Below are positions 48,301 through 60,200 of a stretch of 64,000 bases of DNA, one piece after another (positions within the stretch are counted from its first letter, which is position 1; every line of letters begins with the position of its first letter). The notes below the pieces were generated by a model, which did not search any database, was not told the origin of the DNA, and was given only the letters and a program-made list of their open reading frames with translations. The stretch covers positions 1,178,001 through 1,242,000 of the forward strand of contig JBAJFG010000187.1 of NCBI GenBank assembly GCA_037903475.1. The letters are read 5' to 3'. The DNA is from Ancylostoma caninum. Lineage: Eukaryota; Nematoda; Chromadorea; Rhabditida; Ancylostomatidae. The position numbers and the translations under genes were made by a program.

Positions 48301-51300
48301 GTTCGCACCCATCGAATTTGAAGCAAGCAACATCTGCAGTACCTGGCCATCCACTGTAGCCCCACTTTCAGGCCAATAATGAATCAACAATCGCTTTTTC
48401 TGCACCCGAAATTCTCACATATTCGAAATTCAAAATTGACGCTTAGTACCGACAATAATGGTCAGTTATATAATTCCATTATTACTGCTCATGCTACTTT
48501 AATAATTTTTTATGATTATACCAACAAAAATTGGTGGTTTTGGTAATTGAATGGTTCCTTTAATGTTGGGGGCTCCCAATATAAGTTTACACATTTAAAG
48601 AGAGTGTTATTTGAAATGTGATCACGCAAACTAATCCTCTTTTGTGACGCCACCTTTGTGCGATTACGGTAGGTAAACGGCTGCTACGGTACCATACAAA
48701 CTTCGATAAGAAGGTTTTTCTCATGTGCTGATCACGACTCTCGCGCTAGTGCCAAATGTTCAGCGAAATCGGTATTTTCTTACTTATTTTTTTATTTTAC
48801 GCTTCTACAGTAGTCTTACCGTACTCCTGTGAAGACAGCCAAGGTACAAAGTAGACGTGATGGCCTTGTAATGTCTTACCATGTGTGAGGGGCTTAACTA
48901 ATAGATCTGCATACTGTAATGTTTTTTTCTTGTTTTTGTCATTTACTGTTTTTGTACCTGTTGTTTACCGAAAGGTAAACTGTAAAAAACAACAAACAAT
49001 ACTTATGTAGTTGAAAAAACCAACAACTGGCTTTTTTGGTTTGTATTATGTATTGTATCTACAATTGTAAATGAATTTGTATTATCTGTACAACTTGGAC
49101 GGTTCCCCTGACTCATTTCTATAGTACCTACTGCCTTGTTTACGGCTTACAGTAATCCCAAAATAGTAAAAATAACACAATTCGCCATGGAAACCCTAAG
49201 CACTAAGACGGAAAAGCTGCGAGACTTTATAATGAAAAGTACTGTATTTACCGTAATAGCGGTGTTTCACACGAGCCACAGTTGCAAATATAAGAGACAT
49301 TTGACACAAACAATTGCATCAGCTGATCCACAGGAGGGCAGTCATCCTGATTGCTCTGAAAATTACTGTAACTTCGGTATCTGTGATTACTATGGGGAAT
49401 AAAATACCGTACCAACTGTGACATCTCCATAATGCAATCAGTAGTCGTGTTTACGCCGAATTTCGTCAATTTATGGCTCTTCTCACAGCGACCGTCTGCT
49501 CCTATAAGTGCTGGCGATTTTTGCGAAGAGTACGGTAGAATTACTGTAGCATACCTGCTCGCAGTAGCTGGAGGGGTTGCGTGCCTTGAACAGGAAAACC
49601 AGTGTAATGGCACTGTGCAGTTTTGTTGACATCATAAAACTCGGTGTATGTTTGAGTGACAGTCGAAGGCAGCTGAAATTCCTGTCAATGGGTTGTCCCA
49701 GAAGTTGCGCATGGATCGATAATGGCAGCGAGCATTATCGATTGATTTTCTGGTGCACTTACCTGCAAGTCTTTCAGCACAAAATGTGCGGTAGAGGCAT
49801 TACGAATTTCGACAACAGCGTTCTGGCAAGTTTCACCAATCACTGTCCTAAAATTAGAAGTGGAAAATTTTAAAAAAATTTAGGAAAAAGGAGAGAAATG
49901 GGTGAAAAATAGAGGAAATAGCACTTGTCATACGGCAGGAAAAAATTGCCAAAAATTTGGTAGTTGTTAGTTTGAACACAGATTTTGGTGCTGACCTTGA
50001 ACAATAGCTACCAATGATGAAATTTCATCAACAACACCTACGCTTTGGTACATTTTTTTGATTTTTTCAATTTTTATTTGATTTACATTTACATTTATTA
50101 CCGGTTACAGGATATAACCAGCAGTATACAAGTTACAATAGTACAATGCCTTCTACCTCATTCCCAGTTTAATTGTTTTTGCTCATATACTCTACAAAAC
50201 GGAGTTTCAAACTTTTAAATGGCTAGTTCTGCACGGAGGCTCTTATTAGAGCGATTTAATGCTTCGTTGATCCGTTAATCCGTTAAACCGTTAGGCTCAC
50301 AGTAAACTAGCTATTAGGCATTAATTCGCTATGTTATAACACTTGGTCTTGACCCTCTCAAGGCCCCGGATACATCATGGAGTTTACCCAGGTAAAGGTG
50401 ACAACATATCCAGGTTTACCAACACGTGTCATCCTCAACATGTTTACCTATACATACGTGACGTCGTCCATACCCAGCTGCTAACCAGGGTAATCGTACC
50501 CATGGGTATCAGATTACTCATCCTGTCAAGGATGCATCCGGGTTCAAACTTATGCGGCAGAATTTATGAAGCAGAAGTTTTGATATTCGTAAATCGCAAG
50601 TTACCCAAAACCGCCGTAACTTGTTAGGAAAAATCCTAAGAAATAGCCGTGGTGGGACACAGCCTCCATCCATCTAGACGAATTCCAGAGTGAAGGAGCC
50701 CAGAGGGAAGTAGCTGGGGTAGGGTGCAGCGACTGGGATCTACGATTGGTCAGTTAACCTATCTGGCCAATAGCAGTGCTCGTCCGTGTCGCCTTTTTCT
50801 GGTACAACCCTTCGCACCCACTGTACATGGGACCCAATAAAAATCGAATAACTCAATTAATTTGGTTACCAATCCAAAACCCGATCTAAAAAATTCGAAT
50901 GCTGAAAAAAAAGAGAATTCCTCACTTCATATCATTCCTGAGGAGCTGTACTTCCCCTTTTCTTTGAGGCATTCAAAATGTCAATTTACTCGGAATCGAG
51001 TTTTTGAATTCGAATGTATCTGGCGCGTTACTCGGTCCTAAGTATAGCACTCAAATAGTCAAGCCAGACTCCTTTTTTCCGCGTCGATTACCCAATGTTT
51101 TATAAATGTCGCACTTTTCGCAAGCCATTCATCCATGAGAGTAGGGGCCAACAAGCGGCCTCACGCTCCATTATTAATGCATGGGTGAGTGCTGATGAAT
51201 AGAAATGGTCTCGAAAATCCGTCAAAACAACGAAATTATTAATTCATTCCCATGAACTTTAAAAATAAACTTCATCAGATCTACATATGCCTGGATATGC

Positions 51301-53691
51301 CTGGATAGAACTTGATGGAAGGGCTAAAAATATGGAGAAGACATAGACCCGGTGGCGGCAAGGAGACCACAGTTCCGGTCTCGTTCAAGCCTTAGGACCG
51401 GTGTGCGAAAAATTGGTCAGCGTTTTAGCTCTCTAAGATTTTTTGGAGTTTCCATTTCTTTCATTTTATCTTTTGGCAGCAGGGTTTTGTCTTTCATCAA
51501 TTAATGATTTCCATCTCTTCCAGAGTATTCAAGACCAAAATTGATAAAACTTCAGGAAATACACATATGTATAACCCAGGATCCTAACCCAATTATTTAT
51601 TAACAAAGGCTCTCTCGTCAGTGAAATGCGCCTGGATGCCTAGTGGAACCCTTTCCCAGAAAATTAAAGCTGACTTCGGGGCATACTTCTTTGATTCCCT
51701 CCTTTGTGTAGATCGCCTACGTGCAAGACAGAAAATTAAACCATTTCTTACTAGTTCCTTGAAGTTGTTGACAACTCATCGCTCGTTAGCCCTAAATGCT
51801 ATAGGAGGACATTCTCTTATTAGTGTGCCCTTATTTGATGGACAGAAACAGCGCCTGACACCTCCGCTAAAAGGGCGAAGATTCTGCCGGCGAGTACATG
51901 CACGTGAATCATTAGGTTCAGTGTCAGTCTGCGTATTTGGCTCGAAAATTGCCCGAGCTTAGAACGCCCATAGAATGAGCTAAGAAGTTCTCTGCAAGAT
52001 AGGCCTGACTCTGCGCAGGGAAATTAGTCGGGATTGTAGATTCTTATGAGTAAAATTATATATTAGGGTGTGAAACTATGGATGCGTGCTGTTTTCTATA
52101 GCCTTAATGGACTCGTCATCAGTGACCACCTATCCTAGAATATCAGACACTTCCTGAGAGCGCAATTCATGGCGCATCTGAGCATATGCGAATTGTTGAT
52201 TAGATTCCAATACCCGATTTTTGATGAATAGCGATAGACTAAAATTATGGATTTTCCACTCGTGTGTTATACGTACGACTTCAAACAGGGAAAGACAAGA
52301 ACAGAATCACGCAGCACTTTATTCTGAACATTTGTAGAATATTTGCTTTCTTCCTAGATCACATTCATGTAAAAAGCGACTCCTTTAAAATACCCCGACA
52401 TTGGGTAACTGAACCGAAATTTCGAATGTCGATCGAACTTTCGCCTTCATCTTCTAGTCTAGGCTGGGAAGTCCTGCTTATGTTCGCCATGTAGCTAGAC
52501 ATGGCGCTATCAGGTAATCACTTGCTTCTATCCAAAAAGCTTTTCTTGATAGAGAAAAAGCCCAAAAACCGCGCCGAAGTCAGAACTTGGACCAAGCAGT
52601 CGTCTTGCCTCATGGCGCAGCGACTTCATTGAACGAGGTCCCAGTACTCTGGGCAGAACTTGGCGAAGGGTCACTGATATCTACCACGGATACATCTCCG
52701 ATCGAGGTGTTGTATCACCATTTTTAAAATAATTTTTCTTCGGCCTACAAACGCGCATTTATAGTTTTGCAACCCTAATATTTCACTTGTTAATTATACC
52801 TACATTCGCTGTTATTTCACTTCACTTACACTAACCTTTGTCTGTTGAAGAGCGCAGATAACAACTTGGTGTTTAAGTTATAATTCCATTTCGGAGTAGT
52901 TTTTGACATTTTTACATGAGAAAAATCTCCAGGAGCTGCTGATCACAGGGGTATGAATTATTCCGAACTAAACTGCTGAAAAATCGGTTTCCGAACCCTA
53001 ATTCCTGGAGAGCATGTAGGCGGAGCGGGGGCGGGGTCTGTGCGCGAGAACGAGTTTCTAAATTATGCACTTCCGGAGGTGCACCATGGAAGAATTTCCT
53101 CTCGTGAGTTCTTCATCATCCACCCCTCAACAAGATAGGAAGTGCTCTAAGTATGTGAACAGCAAGCCGGTGTAATGTGCTGAAAACCTGTGGTCCCATC
53201 TTGGCTCCGCCCACAAGCTCCACAGGAGTTGGGGCTGAAAAGCGGCTTCTAAGCAGTTTTGCATGGAATCACGTATCTTCATGCAAAAATCTCTGGAACT
53301 TTATCTGAGGTGTCTTCAAGATGAGCAATAGCTGAAACTCACGCATTGGCACAAGGGACCAACTCGTTGTGCTTCTCGCACGAATAATTGCCTGCCGGCC
53401 AGAAACCCACGGAGAACTGCGTATCACTCCGGCAATTAGTGGCAGTGACAGTTGACGTGCAGGTCTTACCATCGCCAGGAAACGCAGTGCAGGACCAATT
53501 CAGGAGTCTGAAGCTCAAAGCATTAGCCTGTAAGGTGATCGTCCTTGAAATAGAAAGGTTACCTGTGAGGGGCTGACGCCCAGAGAGGCGAGAGTTGTTC
53601 TGGTGGGTCATCATTAGTAACATTTTCTACTGTAGAATAGTATGAATCAATAAACGTAGGATATCCGCCAATAACACGGAAGAAGTGTTGA
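45397..53691 (-). CDS. Unrecognised cysteine-rich, glycosylated single-pass membrane protein (5' end incomplete)
   Basis: Reconstructed from ten exons, all with GT-AG borders and agreeing phase: 53563-53691, 53343-53507, 49763-49847, 49555-49672, 49413-49501, 49252-49355, 48298-48353, 47654-47699, 45666-45761, 45397-45607. They give about 365 residues and a TGA stop. The ectodomain has many cysteines (for example NWSCTAFPGDGKTCTSTV, SYICNCGSC, ADVACFKFDGCEQ, QCGLFHCPSDVTCWEELW) and at least eight N-glycosylation sequons (NVT, NWS, NYS, NAT, NAS, NKT, NTT, NVS). One membrane helix (IGCAVVVLGLSLLIM) lies near the C-terminus, followed by a tail of about 20 residues. I do not recognise the family. 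A Cys-rich ectodomain with one helix and a short tail is also the layout of the nematode EFF-1/AFF-1 cell-fusion proteins, but that is only a resemblance of layout. The 5' exons are missing. Confidence 0.75.
46101..46340. repeat. Short inverted-repeat element, TACCC...GGGTA family (copy 2)
   Basis: The left end gggccctgctgcattattga and the right end (complement gggctcggatgcatcattga) are good inverted repeats of about 25 bp. The body carries acccatgggtag. It sits inside the 1.9 kb intron 47653-45762 of the cysteine-rich gene. A half copy follows at about 46385-46473. Confidence 0.65.
49848..53342 (-). other. 3.5 kb intron of the cysteine-rich membrane protein gene
   Basis: Its borders are GTGAGT at 53342 and TTTTAG at 49848, and it joins NELVPCAN to TVIGETCQ in phase (GC+G). 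It contains a TACCC...GGGTA family copy (50363-50545), a possible alternative terminal exon (about 53146-53230), and frames at 51621-51962 and 52264-52494 that are not supported as genes. Confidence 0.6.
50363..50545. repeat. Short inverted-repeat element, TACCC...GGGTA family (copy 3)
   Basis: The left end is gccccggatacatcatgg and the right end is caaggatgcatccgggttc. Inner blocks tttacccaggtaaa and acccatgggtatcagattac match copies 1 and 2. About 183 bp. Confidence 0.65.
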
Positions 53692-55340
53692 CTAAAAATA
53701 AGCGATTAATCGATTTTACGAGCCAGCTGGGATGTTATTGGATGAGGTTTGAAATGAGTGTTTTTGTACTGCTTAGCCTATGCAGCTCTGTCCGTGAGCT
53801 TGTATGGGCAAGGGTGTTCCACCTTCCTGTTTTTTTTTCTTGTTTTTCTATTTGTTCACTGTTTGCTTTTCCGGGGGCGATATACAAGACTATTTATTTC
53901 AGCTTTTTCCTTGTTTTTTTTTTTTATTGTTGCGATTCCACCCCATATATATGCTGAGCCCACGTCTGAACACACCCTTTTCGTGATATTTGTTTTTTTC
54001 TGTTGTTTTGTTTCTCAATTCGCAAATCATGTAGTTTACCTGTGATGAACGTTTCAGCGTACTCAAACTATCTTTTACTCTCCATCAGTCAACGTGTTTA
54101 TCCATACATGGCGTTGGCTATATCCAGCCGCTACTAATTGAAATGAGCATCCTTAAAATGACACATTCGGGCCTAGGACCGCTCCTAGGGACGGGAACGA
54201 CGAGACGAGAATCGATATCAGAATTAAGATTAGCTGCGAATAGCCACGCTTGTCCTAGTGTGAAGGTCAATTTTGCAATTCCTCGCTTAGGCAGCCGGAA
54301 AGTAATTGAAAGTGCAATTGCTGTGCAGCTGTAGCTCAGAGAACACACGGAAAAAAATAAGTGGGGTGAAAAATGCGGGAGTGGGTAGCAAATGATCTGT
54401 GGTGACATTTATAAAAGTTTCCTGGAAATAGCTGATCTACTGCCGTTCGAGGTGGAAAAATTCTCCGGTAAAAATGGGTATACTCTGACGGGATGACCCG
54501 CGTCAATCACAGATAACAAGTAATTCCGAAGACATCAAGGGACATCATCTTTTGCCGGAAAAACTAACCTTCCTGGGAGACTAAGAATTTTGCCGGGAAT
54601 GCCCGTGAAAATCGTCTGATATCTCATGTAGACTGTTTATTTAGCTGAAGAAGGAGCCGTTCTTGGCCTTATATTTTGCTTTAGATAACCAATAGCTGAT
54701 GCCTAGAAACCGTAGATGAGGGGGAGGGGAACGGTTTGGTTAACCACACACCAAACTCACCCCCCCCCCCTCCCCCAAGTGTGGCACACTCCCCTTCCCC
54801 CAATGTCAATTTTCATTTTTCTGCTTCAATTTTCATTTTTGGGCTTTCTATGCATAGAATATAATTGTACATGGAGGATAATGTATGTAAACACACATTG
54901 CGTAAACGGCAAATAGTTTCCGCCAATTTGTCGAATTTTCTGATTCCAGTCTTTGTCGTGGGTTATATTTAGATAAAAAAAAAGCGAAGCGAAAAAAAAA
55001 TACAGGGCATCATCACCCACAATCAGTTATGGAGATATTCAAGTCAGAAAGGTGGACCCGCGTTTTGACGATGTGCCAGATTACGCAGCGTGGATTACGT
55101 TTGGCACACGTACAGTAGATTATCAACTCCCTCTCTCTTCGCGTGGCAGGACCCAAGGACTTCACATGCTACAGTTTCTTGGATTTACATCATGCCTTGC
55201 ACAATTTAGCACTGAATATGAAATTTCCTTGCTCAAGAGACCCATCCTGGAATCCTATCGAGCGATGTATAGTTAGACTGAAGTAGTTCTTCTAATTATG
55301 CTCAACACTGCTAGCATCTTCTTCCAGAGTAAGACATCTA

Positions 55341-55605
55341 CAGTAGACGTCAACGGCGGTGGCCCATCCACGGCCTCGAGAAAGACGCAACGCAACCGCG
55401 CTGCGTGCGCTGGGATCAGCGTCGTCTACCGACATGCTATTTCCAGTTGCTTTCACCCCAATTTGGTCAAATTACTAAAAATCGGATAGAAAGCTGCTAG
55501 ATATAGCATAACAGCAGCAGAAAACATCGTTCGCGACGCACGCGGCGCGGTAGCGTGGCGCACTTCTCGAGGCCGGAGATGGGCCACCGCCACTGACGTC
55601 CACTG
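55341..55605. mobile_element. Palindromic foldback MITE, copy B
   Basis: A 265-bp element flanked by TA on both sides (55339-55340 and 55606-55607). The left end is cagtagacgtcaacggcggt and the right end is the complement of cagtggacgtcagtggcggt. It shares the agcataacagcagcagaa arm and the ctcgaggccg block with copy A at 35100-35386. Confidence 0.8.
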
Positions 55606-55872
55606 TACACTCTCGTCCATATATGTATGTGTCACTATACGACATTTGTCTGTATTCGTATTGAGATTTTAATAAGACATCAAGAAATAGTTGATTTGTA
55701 TAGGTTTATATGATTATATATAGGAGGATTTGTGGCTTATAAAATGAAAAAAAAACATATAGATCCGGGGTTTATTTGATGCAAAATTGTTTATTTAAAC
55801 TTTGAATGCAAAATGGCCAAATCTGCAGAAAATTTACCTGATTTTAAAAGGTATCTCCCATTCTGCACTTAC

Positions 55873-55920
55873 ACAACTGACAAGGTGGAACACGCCAATG
55901 ACTGTGATTGAGCACAGCAT
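55873..55920 (-). CDS. Possible first exon (signal peptide) of the cysteine-rich gene
   Basis: An ATG at 55920-55918 opens a 16-codon exon, MLCSITVIGVFHLVSC, followed by an excellent GTAAGT donor in phase 0. It is signal-peptide-like and lies on the right strand upstream of the exon at 53563-53691, but that exon needs phase 2 upstream, so at least one more exon between 53692 and 55872 would be required. An open frame at about 54118-54330 (-) could belong to it but lacks a convincing donor. Confidence 0.3.
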
Positions 55921-57215
55921 ATTGATTGGCAGCAGATCACGCCAATAGATACAGCACTCCACATGAGATGAAAAGCGTCATAATGAACAGGGAAGGGAAG
56001 ATTATCAGGTCCATACCGGCTGTCGACGACGAGTAATTACCAACTGACCGAACCCCTCCAGCTAGGCTCCGCCTCCGATGGTGTCACTATGGAAACGCCC
56101 ACTCAACATGGGGTTTTACTGGCTTTCGGGAAAATTTGTTGATTTGACGTGAGGAAAAGCTAGGATGCGTTAATGGATGTATAAGCACTCCAATAACATG
56201 GAGGAATGAATAATATTTACCCCATGGAGTTTTTTAGACAGCCGCTTGAATTCTGCGCTCCAAGGAGAATGCCGCGCGTGCCGCTGCGCAACCAACGCAA
56301 TTCGTTACCTGTTTCGAATCTTCTTGTCGGACACTCAGCGTTCTTTTGATTTCTTGTTGTTTGTGGAGGGTTTTTATTGTTTTCCTTTTCATTCTTGTTT
56401 ACTGATGATTGCACTGAATCTCATACTTGTAGAACTTCCTAGTTCTACTAGAGCGCTTCTGTTTGCTGAGTGGTTTTCTCTCGACCCTCATTTTTATCGA
56501 TTGCTATCGGAATCCCATTGCATTATTCACCATCCACTTGTTCTCACTTTTACCCACATGAGCTAGTGTCGGATATTCCTCTCATGCAATTTTTGATCAT
56601 GTTTGGAAAATTTGCTCGTGTAGCAGAGTGGTGCTGTCTAATTCTTTTATTTTCTACCCTTCCTGGTCCGCAAGTCAAGTATTTTTACATAAAAAATAAA
56701 TTTAGCCCATTAGTCAATTGTGTGAATCCTTTTCTGACAATATGCTTTTAGATAAAGTATCCACCTTTCCTAGGAGAGAAATACCCTTCAACCCCTCGTA
56801 CCATTAGGCAAATTCGATCAAACATTCAGCACAACTTTCGAAGTAACTCATTTCTTGTTCAGTTTCCTACCTCTTGTCTCATTACTGTCTTTTCTCTCAT
56901 TAGGAGAGAAGTCTCTAGTTCTGTTGTGTTCCTCTTGTAGTTTTCCCTTTCTCTATCCTCCTTTCATTTTCTGGCCTGGGCTCCTCTCGCTTCATCTGTG
57001 AGGGCCGCACCACTGCTTTCAGCTTCTTCATTTTCTAAGTTGTCATTTGATTTTGGTAGCAAAAAAAAAACCAGAGTGTCGGTACGAACCTTTTCTTTGT
57101 TTACCTCCTTCTCAGCCTTGTTCTTTTAAATGTTCTAAGAATTATTTATTCGAGCATTGATGGTTTCAACGCCAAGCTTACCTGTAAAATAGTATGTTTT
57201 TTCGGTCCCTAAACC
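55921..57215. other. Flank upstream of snfc-5
   Basis: No gene called. Pyrimidine-rich on the + strand from about 56760 to 57120. It probably contains the snfc-5/rnp-4 operon promoter; if the signal exon at 55873 is real, this is a divergent promoter region. Confidence 0.45.
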
Positions 57216-60200
57216 ATGACGATCAGCAATGCGACTTATGGGCCGCGTCCGCAGTCGTTCGCAATGGACGATTCGGGAGAGCGCTACTATATTGGTAGGC
57301 TGTTTTTTTTTTGGTTAAAGTAATGGAATCTTTTTTTCTATCCTCATGTCCAGTATTTTGAATATCCTTGGTGGCAGACTGCGCAAGTTGTGTTGCTCAT
57401 CACGGGTTCTTAGCGTGCCTTGCCAATAAGTAAAGTTCATTCCGTTGATATTAAATCGGGGATACACAACATCATTATTATAATTGGGCTTGCTTCATGT
57501 TTACATCTACATTGTGCTCTGGTATTGGAGCAGTAATTTTTTGATAATTGGAGCCTCCGTGTTTTCATTGTACCACCTTAATTTTTAAGACACTCCAACA
57601 AATTTTGAGGAGCCGGTGAATGACTGTACTCATGTAGAGTTGACCTAGAGCATTCTTCTCTTTCCAGGCTCGGAGATCGGTGCCTACCTTCGACTCCATC
57701 GCGGAACCCTGTACAAGAAATATCCGGTGTTATGGCGAAAAGTCGCTACCCAAGAAGACAAGGAAAAACTCCGTCAGATTGCACTTTCACAGGCATTCAT
57801 GCACACTAATATTATGTGCGCTTTCATTTCTAAGACATTTTTGATTATGACCTACTTAGTATGCATGGTCTGACTCGTTCGAAGAGTTTGATTTTAGGTT
57901 AGTGAAAGCTCACGAGATCGACGAGTTGTTGGCCGGACAGGAGGAAAAGTATCGAGCGGCAGGATCAACTCCATCGATACCTCGTGTCGATTCGGGAGTC
58001 GCAAAAAGCAGTAAACCTAATGTGCCAGCCGGATGGATGGGACAGCAGGTAGGATTTCTGACATGATGACTAGAAGCTCAACAAGCAAAGGGCTCTTTGA
58101 TGTGCCGGCTCTGAATAACTAGTTGCTATATGTGATCGTTCAAAAAGTGTTGGTTAGTGTGACAGGTGCGGAAGTGTGAAGGAATGAGAAAATAGTAATT
58201 AATTCTCTTTACACAGACCTCTGGCAAGTGCATGAATTCAGCTGTTAACTTAAAACGAGACCTATACGGTTGGGATGTCTGTGAAGCATGCCATACCAGG
58301 GTTCTACTTGATTTTTTCCGCGCGGTCTCCGGAAGCTCGTATTATTATCACGTCAATGATTGATTCATCCATAGTGTGGCAGTTGATTGATAGTTCTGCA
58401 AACTCTTAAGTGGATTTCGAGGGCCACCTGTGATCTAACTGCTAATCTACTGGGAGAAATGTCGCATGTCATCCCAGTACGAAAGCTTTGACACGACAAT
58501 TTAAGCTTCTGAAGACCACGTAGCTGGTTTCAAGTGTAAACTGTATTTTCATGTTAGATGGGCCCGCTAACGATTTAGGTCATATTCAGAATTAGCAACT
58601 TAATTTTTTGCACTTCTTTCCTTATTAACAAGGGAAAATAGCATACCACAGGAGACAATTCCTTCTGGTTGTTATTTTTAACAATGGACGCTCCTACACC
58701 TTTTTTCCTGTGAAAGGAGTACGTGCACGTCATAGGAATGGGATGTCTTCTCCAGGAATACAGAGATGAGTAAGCTCAAAGAGTGCGGAATCCTCCGAGT
58801 AATCTTGATATGACATCATGCATCAGCGTTTGACGTCGTAGGCTGCACCCGAAGTTCCGGAACGCGCTTGCGCTTGAAGTTTTTAGCTACCCTGGATATC
58901 CGTGGAGCCATCACGGATGCAAAGATGCGCAAGCGCGTTCCGGAACTTCGCGGGCGGCCTTATTGGTGCGACAGTTATGGTGACGACAAGAATGATAGCC
59001 TTAGTTTCAGTTTACTCGCCTCTCCCACAGAGTTACTTGCGTATCACGGCTGGCAAATTGTAGTAAATTGTTTTTCATCATGCCATGAATAGACGGAGAC
59101 ATGACGTGATCGAGTGATGCTATTTACGGCCACGTTTTCTCAAGGAATCGAAAATCATAGAATTATCTGGCGCTGCATTGCCGCATTCCCAGATTAATTA
59201 TTTGTGTGCTATTATTATCGTCGCCGCTGGAGCTGCGCAAATTGTTAGCAAGTAGAAATGACGACGGATCGATCCAAGTGGATAGGAATTCTTCGAATCC
59301 ATGAGTTCCCATTAGGCGGAAGTACAAATGAGCACACTTGATGTTTGCAGTCTTGCATTACTTGTACAGAATAGAGGGGCCTGTGTGCACTGTAACTTTA
59401 GGGTCTTCTCACAAAGCAAGGGGCGATCAAAAGCCAAAGGTGGGGGGTACTGAAGATGTTGTCTAAGCAGAGATGTAATAGCGCTTGCAGGATTAGCAGC
59501 ACAGTAATGTTAAAGGCAGAAGTAGTTTGCTTTGAATGATCTAGGAATAGGAACTGTTTAGACCATCTCTATCTTCGGGACTGGATATCTGTAACCGAGT
59601 ATTTTGTCAACGATGGTAAGGGGATGTGCGCCAGGTACTGTATCGGTAACGATGGGCGTCAATCTTTTTCAGGAAGTAGCACTTTCAAGATGTCCGCTCA
59701 AAGACATAGACACTTTTAAAAGCTTAAATTGTCTGTTCATTTGAAAGTGAGGGTTCTCAGCAGGGAGGGGGTGCGTGGCTAAATAACAAAAAAAAAATTT
59801 CACTTCTAATCCATCTATTCATATTTCGCTATTATATGCGGTTTCCTGAAGGCGAGGAAATGGTTCAACAACGTCCAGATACGCACCACATGTCCGCGAA
59901 CACCACAATACACCTCCAGTTACCAGATGTTTCCGTTTCCATGTGCTTCATATGGGTCTTTTTCAACATTACCATGGTGCAGTCCTCCCCCTGCTAGTTT
60001 AGATTAGTGACTGTTGGAAACGCGCTGAGAATCACAATAAATGGACGCAAATTCAGTTGATTTCTAGACCTGCGCTCATTAAACATGGGCAGATAATTAA
60101 AAATTTGTAGATTTAATTTGAGAACTGTAGTGGAAGATTGGTCAAACAGACAGCGTCGTTCTATGCACTTCTATGGACCTGTTTTTATATAAATTGTGCC

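Noticed and set aside
51621..52494. Two + strand open frames (113 and 76 codons)
   Set aside because: They lie within a - strand intron, have no recognisable domains and no coherent splice signals.
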